From positions 1 to 64,000 of the forward strand of contig NZ_RRAZ01000007.1 in the NCBI RefSeq assembly GCF_003863335.1: a stretch of 64,000 nt of DNA. Direction: 5' to 3'. The notes under the pieces were generated by a model. That model saw nothing but the letters and a program-made list of their open reading frames with translations. It was not told where the DNA came from and did not search any database. Shown piece after piece: positions 36,017-44,440 of this stretch (positions are counted from its first letter, which is position 1; the number at the start of each line of letters is the position of its first letter). This stretch comes from Falsigemmobacter faecalis. Its GTDB lineage: Bacteria; Pseudomonadota; Alphaproteobacteria; Rhodobacterales; Rhodobacteraceae. The position numbers and the translations under genes are program-made.

Positions 36017-36988
36017 ATGACTATTCGTGCCGTCGTCAGGGGCGTGGGGCATTATCTGCCCGAACGCGTAGTGCCCAACAGCTGGTTCGAGGAGATTGTC
36101 GAGACCTCCAACGAATGGATCGTCTCGCGCTCGGGGATCGAGCGGCGGCATTTCGCGGCCGAAGGTCAGACCACCTCGGATCTTGCGATTCGCGCCGGCA
36201 ATGCCGCGCTGGCGGATGCCGGACTGACGGCGGATGATATCGACGCGATTATCGTTGCAACCTCGACCGCCGATTTCACCTTTCCCTCGGCCGCCACCAT
36301 GGTTCAGGCCGGGCTTGGCATGACCAAAGGCTTTGCCTTTGACGTTCAGGCCGTCTGTGCGGGCTTTATCTTTGCGCTTGGCAATGCCGATACGCTGATC
36401 CGCGGCGGTGTGGCGAAACGGGTCATGGTGATCGGGGCTGAGACCTTCTCAAAGCTGATGGACTGGACCGACCGCAGCACCTGCGTGCTTTTCGGCGATG
36501 GCGCAGGCGCGCTGATCCTGGAAGCGCAGGAGCAGGCGGGCACCACGGCGGACCGCGGCATCCTCTCAGTCGATCTGAATTCCGACGGTCGCCAGAAGGG
36601 CATTTTGCACGTCGACGGCGGCGTCTCGACCGGTGTGGTCGGTCATCTGCGCATGGAAGGCAAAGAAGTCTTCCGCCATGCCGTTGAAAAGCTTGCCTCT
36701 ACCGCCAGAACCGCGCTGGCAAAGGCGGAGCTGACGGTGGAAGAGGTCGACTGGCTGGTGCCGCATCAGGCCAATATCCGCATCATTGAGGGCACCGCCC
36801 GCAAGATGGGATTTGGCATGGATAAGGTGGTCGTCACCGTTCAGGATCACGGCAATACCTCGGCCGCGTCAATTCCGCTGGCGCTCTCGGTTGGTAAGGC
36901 CGAAGGCAAGCTGAAAGCCGGCGATGTGGTCGTCACCGAGGCCATTGGCGGCGGTCTGGCCTGGGGGGCGGTGGTTCTTCGCTGGTAA
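36017..36988 (+). CDS. fabH: Beta-ketoacyl-ACP synthase III
   Basis: The 323-residue thiolase-fold enzyme starts fatty acid synthesis from acetyl-CoA and malonyl-ACP. The catalytic triad is visible: Cys in VQAVCAGFIFAL (about 113), His in WLVPHQANIRI (about 250) and Asn in VQDHGNTSAASIP (about 280). The C-terminal GGGLAWGAVVLRW is typical. Confidence 0.97.
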   Translation: MTIRAVVRGVGHYLPERVVPNSWFEEIVETSNEWIVSRSGIERRHFAAEGQTTSDLAIRAGNAALADAGLTADDIDAIIVATSTADFTFPSAATMVQAGLGMTKGFAFDVQAVCAGFIFALGNADTLIRGGVAKRVMVIGAETFSKLMDWTDRSTCVLFGDGAGALILEAQEQAGTTADRGILSVDLNSDGRQKGILHVDGGVSTGVVGHLRMEGKEVFRHAVEKLASTARTALAKAELTVEEVDWLVPHQANIRIIEGTARKMGFGMDKVVVTVQDHGNTSAASIPLALSVGKAEGKLKAGDVVVTEAIGGGLAWGAVVLRW

Positions 36989-37012
36989 GCGCCTGACCTC
37001 AGAGGCTTTCTG

Positions 37013-37041
37013 TTGACACACCCCCTTGTCTCGCCCAATCT
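37013..37041 (+). promoter_or_regulatory. Possible promoter of ihfA
   Basis: TTGACA (37013-37018), 17 bp, CAATCT (37036-37041), 25 bp before the ihfA ATG. The -35 box is perfect and the -10 weak. Confidence 0.45.
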
Positions 37042-37066
37042 GATGAGACAGTCCCGGGGGGTTGAT

Positions 37067-37369
37067 ATGAGCGATAAGACTCTGACACGGATGGATCTCA
37101 GCGAAGCGGTGTTCCGCGAAGTGGGTTTGTCCCGTAACGAATCAGCACAACTTGTTGAAGCTGTGCTGAAACATGTCTCTGACGCGCTGGTGGAAGGGGA
37201 GACCGTGAAGATCTCTTCTTTCGGCACCTTCTCGGTCCGGGACAAAGCGGCCCGCGTGGGGCGCAATCCCAAGACCGGTGAGGAAGTGCCGATCAGCCCG
37301 CGCCGCGTGCTGTCTTTCCGGCCGTCTCATCTGATGAAAGACCGGGTCGCGGCGGGCTCGGCCAGTTGA
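37067..37369 (+). CDS. ihfA: Integration host factor subunit alpha
   Basis: The 100-residue HU/IHF-type DNA-bending protein has [47 protein letters not shown] with the DNA-intercalating Arg-Asn-Pro arm, and [15 protein letters not shown] works as an alpha-beta heterodimer in recombination and transcription. It is followed after 14 bp by the merR-like gene, as in related genomes. Confidence 0.95.
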   Translation: MSDKTLTRMDLSEAVFREVGLSRNESAQLVEAVLKHVSDALVEGETVKISSFGTFSVRDKAARVGRNPKTGEEVPISPRRVLSFRPSHLMKDRVAAGSAS

Positions 37370-37383
37370 AAGGCTAAGGGCGG

Positions 37384-38232
37384 ATGGAGAAATCCCCCGA
37401 GGCATTCCGGACAATCAGTGAAGTTGCCGGTGTCCTCGATGTTCCGGCGCATGTGCTGCGGTTCTGGGAGACACGTTTCCCCCAGATCCGCCCCATCAAA
37501 AGAGCCGGTGGCCGGCGGTATTACCGCCCCACCGATGTTGCCCTGTTATCGGGCATCCGTCTGCTGCTGCACGATCAGGGCATGACGATTCGCGGCGTGC
37601 AGAAAATCCTGCGCGAGCAGGGCGTGCGACACGTCTGCTCGCTGGCAGCCGATGGCCTTGAGCTGGAGGCCGAGGCCGAGTGGCAGGAAGAGGCCCGCCG
37701 CCCCGTCACCATCATTCGCCCGCGCGCGGAAGAGCCTGTGGCTCTCGCCGATGTGCTGGCCTGGCCGCGCCCGGTTGCCATGCCGGTTCCGCGCGCGATC
37801 AGTTCCGGCGTGGCGATGTCGGCAGGCTTTGGCGAAGCCCCGGAAGGCTTCAGTGCGGGGGGCGATTTTGTGCCGCCGCCGTTTCAGGGCTTGACCTGGT
37901 CGGCGGCACCCCCAGCCTCATGCGCCGAAGCCGAAGCCGAAGCCGAAGCCGAAGCCGAAGCCGAAGCCGAAGCCGAAGCCGAAGCCGCCTGTGAGGCCAC
38001 GGCAGAACCGGGCGATCACGATACGACGGAGACGGAAATGAATGAGGCTCCGGCGGAGAAAATGAACGCGGCCCTGCGCCAGCTGCCGCTGAATGGCGGC
38101 AGGGACCTTGCCGCGATGCTGCGTCGTGCGCGCCATGGCGGGCTGCAGCCGGGGGTGACGGCCCAGGTGGCGGTGATTGCGGCCGATCTGCGGGCCCTGC
38201 GGGAGTTAATTTCGCAAAGTCCTGGTCAATAA
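37384..38232 (+). CDS. MerR-family transcriptional regulator with Ala-Glu repeat
   Basis: The 282-residue protein has an N-terminal MerR winged helix ([25 protein letters not shown], then [19 protein letters not shown]) over residues 1-75. A long low-complexity middle follows, including ten Ala-Glu pairs at about 181-200 encoded by ten GCCGAA hexamers, and a helical C-terminus. No effector Cys cluster is seen. It probably regulates with or beside IHF; the target is unknown. Confidence 0.88.
   Translation: MEKSPEAFRTISEVAGVLDVPAHVLRFWETRFPQIRPIKRAGGRRYYRPTDVALLSGIRLLLHDQGMTIRGVQKILREQGVRHVCSLAADGLELEAEAEWQEEARRPVTIIRPRAEEPVALADVLAWPRPVAMPVPRAISSGVAMSAGFGEAPEGFSAGGDFVPPPFQGLTWSAAPPASCAEAEAEAEAEAEAEAEAEAEAACEATAEPGDHDTTETEMNEAPAEKMNAALRQLPLNGGRDLAAMLRRARHGGLQPGVTAQVAVIAADLRALRELISQSPGQ
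37924..37983 (+). repeat. Hexanucleotide repeat (GCCGAA) x 10 inside merR-like gene
   Basis: Ten perfect in-frame copies encode (Ala-Glu)10. Changes in copy number keep the frame but alter the linker length between DNA-binding and C-terminal parts. Confidence 0.97.
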
Positions 38233-38254
38233 GCAAAAAAATGAATTTTGCCTC

Positions 38255-38282
38255 TTGCCGCCGCTGCAGAATTCGCTACATA
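38255..38282 (+). promoter_or_regulatory. Possible promoter of tRNA-Pro
   Basis: TTGCCG (38255-38260), 16 bp, TACATA (38277-38282), ending 10 bp before the tRNA 5' end. Confidence 0.45.
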
Positions 38283-38292
38283 TCCTCCTCGT

Positions 38293-38370
38293 CGGGCCGT
38301 GGCGCAGCCTGGTTAGCGCGTCCGTCTGGGGGGCGGAAGGTCGTGAGTTCGAATCTCACCGGCCCGACCA
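38293..38370 (+). tRNA. tRNA-Pro (GGG)
   Basis: Cloverleaf with acceptor CGGGCCG/CGGCCCG, D-arm GCGC...GCGC, anticodon stem TCCGT/GCGGA with loop CTGGGGG (anticodon GGG), TΨC arm GTGAGTTCGAATCTCAC and encoded CCA at the end. Confidence 0.96.
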
Positions 38371-38379
38371 CTGTAAAAG

Positions 38380-38414
38380 GCCCGCCTGCAGAATTCTGCA
38401 GCGCGGGCTTTTTT
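38380..38414 (+). terminator. Terminator after tRNA-Pro
   Basis: GCCCGC-CTGCAG-AATT-CTGCAG-C-GCGGGC followed by TTTTTT. The stem contains a perfect 16-bp palindrome. Confidence 0.9.
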
Positions 38415-38445
38415 CATTTCCGACAAATGTCTCCGACTCGAGGGT

Positions 38446-39522
38446 ATGATGGCTGAAGGTGTGCTTCCTGCGCAGGTAATCCGCGAGTTGATCGCAGGTG
38501 GTGCAATCTCGCTTGAGGCCCCGCTGGCCCCCGGCCAGGTGCAGCCCGCAAGCCTTGATCTGCGCCTCGGCACCGTGGCCTATCGGGTGCGCGCCTCCTT
38601 CCTTGCGGGCAAGGGCCGCACGGTCGCGGAGCGGATCTCGGAATTCGGCATGCACCGGATTGATCTCACCGAAGGTGCGGTGCTGGAAAAGGGCTGTGTC
38701 TATCTGGTGCCGCTGATGGAATCGCTGGCGCTGCCGGAGGGGGTTTCGGCGGTCGCCAATGCCAAAAGCTCGACCGGGCGTCTGGATCTGCTGACCCGCA
38801 CGATCATCGATCAGGGCACCGAGTTCGACCGCATTCCCGAAGGCTATCAGGGCCCGCTTTATGCCGAAATCTGCCCGCGCAGCTTCTCGGTGCTGGTGCG
38901 TCCGGGGATGCGGCTGAACCAGCTTCGTCTGCGGCAGGGGGAGGCGCAGCTTTCCGATGAGGCGCTGCGCGCGCTGCACGCCGCAACGCCGCTCGTGGAT
39001 GGCGAGCCGGTGATCTCAGCGGGTTTGGGCTTCTCCGTCGATCTGCAGCCTGCGGAGGGCGATCTGGTCGGCTACCGCGCCAAGCCGCATACCGGGGTGA
39101 TCGATCTCGACCGGATCGGCGCCTATGATCCGGCTGAGTTCTGGGAAGAGATCCGCACCCGCGAGGGCCGCATTATCCTTGATCCCGGTGCTTTTTACAT
39201 TCTCGTCAGCCGTGAGGCTGTGACGATTCCCCCCGATCACGCGGCGGAAATGGCCCCCTATATCGCCATGGTGGGCGAGTTCCGGGTGCATTACGCGGGC
39301 TTCTTCGATCCGGGCTTTGGCCATGCCGAAGCCGGGGGCGCAGGCTCGCGCGGGGTGCTGGAGGTGCGCTGCCATGAGGCCCCCTTCGTGCTGGAGCATG
39401 GTCAGGTGGTGGGCCGTCTGGTCTATGAAAAAATGCGGGAAGTGCCCGATGTGCTTTACGGCCAGGGCATTGCCTCGAATTATCAGGGCCAGGGGCTGAA
39501 ACTCTCCAAGCACTTCCGCTGA
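38446..39522 (+). CDS. dcd: 2'-deoxycytidine 5'-triphosphate deaminase, long (double-domain) form
   Basis: The 358-residue protein is about twice the usual Dcd size (near 190). The first half has QPASLDLRLGTVAYRVR and the dUTPase/Dcd-type active-site segment NAKSSTGRLDLLTRTIIDQ at about 105-123; the second half repeats the fold (ILDPGAFYILVSREAVTIPP, FFDPGFGHAEAGG). This long form is standard in Rhodobacteraceae. It makes dUTP for dTTP synthesis. Either of two Met codons (38446, 38449) can be the start. Confidence 0.85.
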   Translation: MMAEGVLPAQVIRELIAGGAISLEAPLAPGQVQPASLDLRLGTVAYRVRASFLAGKGRTVAERISEFGMHRIDLTEGAVLEKGCVYLVPLMESLALPEGVSAVANAKSSTGRLDLLTRTIIDQGTEFDRIPEGYQGPLYAEICPRSFSVLVRPGMRLNQLRLRQGEAQLSDEALRALHAATPLVDGEPVISAGLGFSVDLQPAEGDLVGYRAKPHTGVIDLDRIGAYDPAEFWEEIRTREGRIILDPGAFYILVSREAVTIPPDHAAEMAPYIAMVGEFRVHYAGFFDPGFGHAEAGGAGSRGVLEVRCHEAPFVLEHGQVVGRLVYEKMREVPDVLYGQGIASNYQGQGLKLSKHFR

Positions 39523-39526
39523 CACG

Positions 39527-39554
39527 AAAAAAGCGCCCCGCAGGGCGCTTTTTT
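39527..39554. terminator. Bidirectional terminator between dcd and cpaB
   Basis: AAAAAAGCGCCC-CGCA-GGGCGCTTTTTT between convergent genes; symmetrical A and T runs serve both strands. Confidence 0.92.
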
Positions 39555-39561
39555 AATCGGC

Positions 39562-40413
39562 TCAGTTGGTGCAGGGGATCGGGATTTCCACCACATCCGC
39601 CCCGCGGCGGGTCTTGATGGTGCAGACCTTTTCCTGTTCGGGGGCCGCCCGTTCGCTCGAGCGTTCCGCACCGATCAGGACGCGGCGGTCCACATCCACG
39701 ATCGTCGCCTCGCTGTCTTCAGCGACGCCCATCAGAGACAGGGTCATGCGCCCGGTGACCTGGGCCTGGGCCAGGCGCGCCACCTGCTGGGGCGTCGCCT
39801 CAACCGTGATGGTGCGTGCCACAGCGCCGCGCGACGCCGCCGAATCCTCGGAGCGCTGATCCAGCGCAATGACGCTGATCCCGGTCTCAATAATTTTGGT
39901 GAACTGCCCGTCAACCTCATCGGTGAGGCCGGAACTGCTGCCGGTCCAGTAAATATCGACGCGATCACCGATCCGCACCAGACCGGCGACACCCGAAACG
40001 GCATCGACCTGAATGGTGAAAGCGCGCATGCCGCGCGAAAGCCGCGTGTTCAGACCGCCATCTTCGCCAGGCGCGCTGACCTTGCTGACAAGAATCGGCT
40101 CAAACTTCTCCATCTGCCGCACGACCGTGCGGGTCTGGGGCTTATCTTCAGGGAAGAGCCGTTTATAATCGGTAAAGGCGTTCTCAGGGACTGAGTTGGC
40201 GGGCCAGGAGATCAGTCGCAGATCGTCTTTGGTCAGCACATGACCAAAAGGCAGAGCCTTATTGGCGACAAAAACGTCAACCGTGGCCACAACCCGCTTC
40301 AGCGCCGCCTGTTCCCGCTGCTGGCTGTGATTGATGAACTGAGCGGTCTTCCAGGCCGCAAAGCCTGCCAGTGCAAGGCCAAGGACCAGGACCAGGGGAA
40401 AAAGATTGCGCAT
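39562..40413 (-). CDS. cpaB: Flp pilus assembly protein CpaB
   Basis: The 283-residue protein has an N-terminal membrane helix (LFPLVLVLGLALAGFAAWKTAQF), a SAF domain (VATVDVFVANKALPFGHVLTKDDLRLISWP) and the RcpC/CpaB domain (RAFTIQVDAVSGVAGLVRIGDRVDIYW). CpaB is a periplasmic part of tad pilus secretion. ATG 40413 is chosen over an upstream Met at 40440. It follows two pilin genes, but cpaC, the CpaF ATPase and TadBC are absent from the window, since the next gene is the convergent dcd. Confidence 0.92.
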   Translation of the reverse strand: MRNLFPLVLVLGLALAGFAAWKTAQFINHSQQREQAALKRVVATVDVFVANKALPFGHVLTKDDLRLISWPANSVPENAFTDYKRLFPEDKPQTRTVVRQMEKFEPILVSKVSAPGEDGGLNTRLSRGMRAFTIQVDAVSGVAGLVRIGDRVDIYWTGSSSGLTDEVDGQFTKIIETGISVIALDQRSEDSAASRGAVARTITVEATPQQVARLAQAQVTGRMTLSLMGVAEDSEATIVDVDRRVLIGAERSSERAAPEQEKVCTIKTRRGADVVEIPIPCTN

Positions 40414-40458
40414 AATCACTCCGTTTGCGTTGGGCGACACGCCGGCGATGAGGGGCGT

Positions 40459-40659
40459 TCACTCGGCAGCGTCAACAAAACTCGTCTGCATCGAAGCGCC
40501 CTGACTGAGCTGCCCGGCCCAGTCGACGACCGCGTCGCTCAGGGACTGGAATATCAGCACGCAAAGCGTAATGACCAGAGCGGTCAGCACGACAGCCTCG
40601 ATGCTTGCAGCACCCGAGTCGTCCTGGCCGAAAGTTGCGGAAGTCCAGAGAATTTTCAT
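40459..40659 (-). CDS. Flp-type (type IVb) pilin, 66 residues
   Basis: The short leader ends in DDSG, where prepilin peptidase would cut before AASIEAVVLTALVITLCVLIF, giving a mature pilin with the usual Glu at position 5 and a hydrophobic stalk. It is a minor or major pilin of a tad-like system. It differs clearly from the second pilin gene upstream. Confidence 0.82.
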   Translation of the reverse strand: MKILWTSATFGQDDSGAASIEAVVLTALVITLCVLIFQSLSDAVVDWAGQLSQGASMQTSFVDAAE

Positions 40660-40789
40660 AGGAGCCCTCTGACAGATCGCCAGCCCGGGGGCCGGTGATT
40701 TAAAGGTAGTCCTTGCAACTGTGAACGACCTTGGGGCCGCACCTTGGTGCAGCCCTCTGGCTGGCAGCGTCCAGGCAGGGCGCTGCGAT

Positions 40790-40814
40790 GCCGGCCCCCA
40801 TATTGGGTGCCGGC
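40790..40814 (-). terminator. Hairpin after the first pilin gene
   Basis: GCCGGC (40790-40795) pairs with GCCGGC (40809-40814), extended by CCC/GGG inside. It starts 17 bp after the pilin stop and lacks a T-run, so it may stabilise the pilin mRNA rather than end it. Confidence 0.45.
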
Positions 40815-40830
40815 GATCGGCTGGTATTGC

Positions 40831-41061
40831 TTATTCGGAAGCGGTCGGGGTACGGCCGGCAGCGAAGGCGGTATCGGCGCCAACCGCAGTGTTCTGGATC
40901 TCGTCTGCCATCTGGGTGGTGACGGTGCCCAGTGCGCCCGAGATCTGGGTCATGACCAGGACGCCCAGGCCCACGATGGCAGCGGTCAGCACGACCCAGT
41001 CAACGGTCACGGCGCCCGATTCGTCGTTGCGGAATTTGTTCAGGATGTTTGCGAGTTTCAT
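40831..41061 (-). CDS. Flp-type pilin, 76 residues
   Basis: KLANILNKFRNDESG forms the basic leader; cleavage after Gly gives AVTVDWVVLTAAIVGLGVLVMT, with Asp-Trp in place of the usual Glu-Tyr at positions 5-6. The C-terminus is Ala/Thr-rich. It is likely the main pilin, with an AT-rich upstream region (41065-41340) where the promoter should lie. A hairpin separates it from the next pilin gene. Confidence 0.85.
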   Translation of the reverse strand: MKLANILNKFRNDESGAVTVDWVVLTAAIVGLGVLVMTQISGALGTVTTQMADEIQNTAVGADTAFAAGRTPTASE

Positions 41062-41459
41062 GGCAGTTCTCCGGTTAAACGATGTGATGTCAGTTGTGTT
41101 TGCAGTGCGGTCCCTTCCTGCTGCTCTGGCAGGATCGTGAACCGTGTTAATTTCTTCGCTTTCGTCTCCGGCGGGTCTTTCGTGTCCCGCCTTCCTCGTT
41201 GGCATGAGTTTATATAGCCCTTGAATCGTGGCATGATCTGGGCCGCCTTTGGGTATTTCCTGGGGCTATTCACTTTTCTTAAATATGTCTATCACGCTGA
41301 AATATATGTATTTTTATTGTTCATATTATCGGCATTCGGGCAAAACCAGGTCAATTTACCCGATTTGACACAGTTCCGGCGTGATTGAACGACTGCTCTG
41401 GGCGGCAAAGAGAATCTCTGGCAGGCTCAGGAAAAGGCCGGGAACAGGCAGAGCAGCGC

Positions 41460-42323
41460 ATGGCACGACTCACATCTCTCACGGCAGTCCTGGGGCTGCC
41501 CGCCCTCCTGGTGCTGGGCGTCCCGGCGCCGATGGGTCTCGCGGATGAGCCGTCAGCGCGGGCTGATTTCACCTTTCGGCGGATCCGCCCGCCCGCACCC
41601 GGAGAGCAGCGCCGCCTGGTGCAGATCGACCCGGCTGAGCAGGCCCGACTTCTGGCCGTCCCGGCCGCGCGGCCCGATCCCGGATTGTCCGCCGCACCCG
41701 CAGGTCCCGCGCGGCCCGCCGCTCCGGGGCTTTTCGACTGGTATTGGGAGGCGGTCTCACCGGCATTGAGCGACCGCAGTGACCGCTTCGTCCGCGCGCT
41801 GGAGATGCTGGGCAAGGGGCCGGGGGGCAGCATTGTGCCTGCCCCTCGCATGCAGAACCTGCAGGAGATGGCGGGGGCCTATGGCACCCATATTCTGCGC
41901 GCAACCATCGGCACCCGGGTCTCTCCTGCGCTGGTGCTGGCGGTCATGGGGGTGGAAAGCGGCGGCCGTGCCGAGGCCGTCAGCTCTGCCGGGGCGGTCG
42001 GGCTGATGCAGCTGATTCCGGCGACCGCCGCGCGCTTTGGCGTTACCGACAGCAAAGACCCGCAGCAAAACATCAGGGGCGGCGTTGCTTATCTCGACTG
42101 GCTGTTGAAAGAGTTTGACGCCGATCCGGTGCTGGCGCTTGCGGCCTATAACGCCGGAGAAGGGGCCGTGCGCAAAAATGACGGTGTGCCACCCTATGCC
42201 GAGACGCGTGCCTATGTGCCGAAGGTTCTGGCGGCCTGGCAGGTGGCGCAGGGGCTCTGCCTCACCCCGCCCGAACTCGTCACCGACCCCTGCGTCTTTC
42301 GTGTCATCGCAGCAGGCGGTTAA
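41460..42323 (+). CDS. Lytic transglycosylase (SLT family)
   Basis: The 287-residue protein has a signal peptide (ARLTSLTAVLGLPALLVLGVPAP), a Pro-rich stretch, and a C-terminal SLT domain with catalytic Glu in VMGVESGGRAEAVS (about 163-176), GAVGLMQLIPATAARFGV, and AAYNAGEGAV. It cleaves peptidoglycan in the periplasm. ATG 41460 is chosen because it begins the signal peptide. It lies beside the pilin genes and could open the wall for pilus passage, but this is inference. Confidence 0.9.
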   Translation: MARLTSLTAVLGLPALLVLGVPAPMGLADEPSARADFTFRRIRPPAPGEQRRLVQIDPAEQARLLAVPAARPDPGLSAAPAGPARPAAPGLFDWYWEAVSPALSDRSDRFVRALEMLGKGPGGSIVPAPRMQNLQEMAGAYGTHILRATIGTRVSPALVLAVMGVESGGRAEAVSSAGAVGLMQLIPATAARFGVTDSKDPQQNIRGGVAYLDWLLKEFDADPVLALAAYNAGEGAVRKNDGVPPYAETRAYVPKVLAAWQVAQGLCLTPPELVTDPCVFRVIAAGG

Positions 42324-42697
42324 AGATCGATCGATCCGTCGGGGGCTGTGCGATCGGCCTCAGGCGGGGCCTGAGGCCGCGCGGGCGGCGGCGGCGCCCC
42401 GGTTTTGCGCCGGATCACAATATCGCCGTTCGGCAGCCGCTCGGGGGCTTCATAATGCTGCACATCGCCCAGAAGCGCCGCAAGATCGCGCAGCATGGGA
42501 CCGAGGCCCTGCATCCCGTCCTGCATCTGGCGCAATGCCGGGTCAATCTCGCCTAAAAAGCTCTGCAAAAGGCTGCGCGCGCCCCGACCCAGCAGTTCAA
42601 AGCCGTCCTCGTCGGGCTGCCCGGAGGGGGCAGGCGGCTGCTGTGCCGCAAGGGGTGCTGCAAGAAGGCAAAGGACAAGGGCGGCGGTTCGCATCAT
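42320..42697 (-). CDS. Conserved hypothetical secreted protein
   Basis: The 125-residue protein has a signal peptide (RTAALVLCLLAAPLAAQ), then Pro-rich sequence, a helical segment (GRGARSLLQSFLGEIDPALRQMQDGMQGLGPMLRDL) and a short strand region (YEAPERLPNGDIVIRRK). I recall such proteins in Rhodobacteraceae, sometimes misnamed AAA+ ATPase; no ATPase motif is present. Its stop overlaps the convergent transglycosylase stop by four bases. Confidence 0.75.
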   Translation of the reverse strand: MMRTAALVLCLLAAPLAAQQPPAPSGQPDEDGFELLGRGARSLLQSFLGEIDPALRQMQDGMQGLGPMLRDLAALLGDVQHYEAPERLPNGDIVIRRKTGAPPPPARPQAPPEADRTAPDGSIDL

Positions 42698-43236
42698 GCG
42701 GCTAGTCTGGCACCAGAGGGGCGCGAGGTCACGGGCTCAGATCCGGCGTCACCGGGAAGTGATCTGAAGCGCCGGGCAGCGCATTGTGTCTCAGGAGTTG
42801 GATCCGCGAAAGGTGCGGGTTTATGCGTTCAAAGATCAGCATCTGATCAGATATCGCCGGGAAAAAGGCCCTGTCGCGTGGCCATAAAGCCTGCTGTTGC
42901 AGCGCGCCGTCTGGGGGGCGGGCAGCGCAGGGTTTCGTAAGGCGATCCTCCAGGCGCCTGCGCTGCCAGAGGCACTGCGCCGGGAGTCTGCGCCGACTCA
43001 CCTCAGTGATGCGCTTTGCCCCCTCGTCCGGCTTTGCACCATGGGGTGCGGCCTCTGGCCCATCGGCAGGGCACAGCCTGACACGCGGCAGAGGAGGTGG
43101 GCGTTCAACGATGGAGATCGCATCGGGCTTCAGTGCCCCCGGAGACCCCGCCCGCTTTCCCGAGGCGGCCCGGGGAGCGGACCACCGCGGCAGGCGGGTT
43201 TCCGTGATCAAAGAGAAAGCCGGGAAGCCAGGCGGA
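42698..43236. other. 539-bp region without a supported gene
   Basis: Short frames on both strands cross this region, but none shows a recognisable domain, signal peptide or good start. No RNA gene or clear repeat was seen. It may hold a decayed gene. Confidence 0.4.
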
Positions 43237-43920
43237 TTACGCCGCCCGTGCCCGCTCGATCTCGTTAAAAGCGGCATTGACGGCGATCAGCCGCTCTTCG
43301 GCCATGCGCACGGCTTCGGCAGGAATGCCGCGTGCCACCAGGCGATCGGGGTGATTGGCGCGCACCGCCGCTTTCCAGGCTGCACGGATCTCGGTCAGCG
43401 TGGCCTCGGGGGAGACGTCGAGAATGTCATAGGGATCATGCGGCAGATCCGGCACCAGGCGCTCTTTCAGCCCGCGCACGCAGGTCGCGCTTAAGCCGAA
43501 GATCTTTGCCACCTCTGCAAGGAAGTCATCTTCGAGCGCGTGGAAATCGCCATCGGCGAGCGCCACATGAAAGAGCCCCTCCATGATGTTCATCAGCGTC
43601 TCGCGGTCGCCTTTGAACATGGTGGCGATCTTGCGGGCATAGGCCTCAAAGCCTGCCACATCCTGACGGGCCAGGTTGAAGACGCGGGCGGCATTGGCCT
43701 CCTCGCCGGGGGGGATGGTGAAGATGCGGCGAAAGGCCGAGACCTCATCGCGGGTCACTTCGCCATCGGCTTTGGCCATTTTGGCCCCAAGCGCGATGAT
43801 GGCGATGGTAAAGGCCACCGTGCGCTCCGGCGGGGTGCGCAGGCGGTCGAAAACGGCAGTCAGCCCTTCGCCATTGGCGAGGGCAGCGAGGGCGTCGGAA
43901 ATGCGGGACCAGAGGGACAT
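43237..43920 (-). CDS. DjlA-like co-chaperone (TerB + J domain)
   Basis: The 227-residue protein has an N-terminal TerB-like helical domain (AFTIAIIALGAKMAKADGEVTRDEVSAFRRIF) and a C-terminal J domain (PYDILDVSPEATLTEIRAAWK, then the key HPD in ANHPDRLV). DjlA activates DnaK. The N-terminal membrane anchor of classical DjlA is missing, so it is probably cytosolic. Confidence 0.9.
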   Translation of the reverse strand: MSLWSRISDALAALANGEGLTAVFDRLRTPPERTVAFTIAIIALGAKMAKADGEVTRDEVSAFRRIFTIPPGEEANAARVFNLARQDVAGFEAYARKIATMFKGDRETLMNIMEGLFHVALADGDFHALEDDFLAEVAKIFGLSATCVRGLKERLVPDLPHDPYDILDVSPEATLTEIRAAWKAAVRANHPDRLVARGIPAEAVRMAEERLIAVNAAFNEIERARAA

Positions 43921-43951
43921 GGCGCTATCTTAGCCTGCCCCCACTGCGCTG

Positions 43952-44440
43952 TCAGTTGAGAATTTTCTGCATCAGGATCAAATCATGGTAGGTGCCGAAT
44001 TTGAACCCGGCCTCGCGGATGATCCCGGCTTCGTGATAGCCGATGGCGGCGTGAAACGCGCGCCCGGCGGGATTGCCGCCGGAGACGCCTGCCACCATGA
44101 TGTGATGTCCGCGCCCGCGGGCATGATCCTCAATCGCGGTCATCAGGCGGCGGCCAATGCCTTTGCCATGCGCTTCCGGGGCAAGGATAATCGTATGCTC
44201 CATCGCGCGGCGATAGCCGTCGCCGCCGCGGAACTGGGTGTAGCTGGCAAAGCCGAGGATCTGCCCGCCCGCATCCCAGACCAGAAAGCCATGCCCCAGC
44301 ACGGCCTTGTCGCGGATCGAGGCCTGAAGCTCTGTCACCGATTTTTCCTGGGGGTTAAAGGTCACCAGGGTGTCACGGATCAGCGGGTTCCAGAACTCCA
44401 GGATCTTTGCGGCATCGTCAGAACGGGCAGGGCGGATCAA
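43952..44440 (-). CDS. GNAT-family N-acetyltransferase
   Basis: The 162-residue protein has the acetyl-CoA-binding motif APEAHGKGIGRRLMTAIEDHARGRGH at about 90-115 and the end GYHEAGIIREAGFKFGTYHDLILMQK, typical of the phosphinothricin/Pat-like group (amine or amino acid analogue acetylation). Its start overlaps the stop of the glyoxalase-like gene by four bases, so both are coupled. Confidence 0.9.
   Translation of the reverse strand: MIRPARSDDAAKILEFWNPLIRDTLVTFNPQEKSVTELQASIRDKAVLGHGFLVWDAGGQILGFASYTQFRGGDGYRRAMEHTIILAPEAHGKGIGRRLMTAIEDHARGRGHHIMVAGVSGGNPAGRAFHAAIGYHEAGIIREAGFKFGTYHDLILMQKILN

Noticed and set aside
42897-43494. Open frames in the gap before the DjlA-like gene
   Set aside because: Basic, low-information sequences with no start signal or domain, partly antisense to a real gene.
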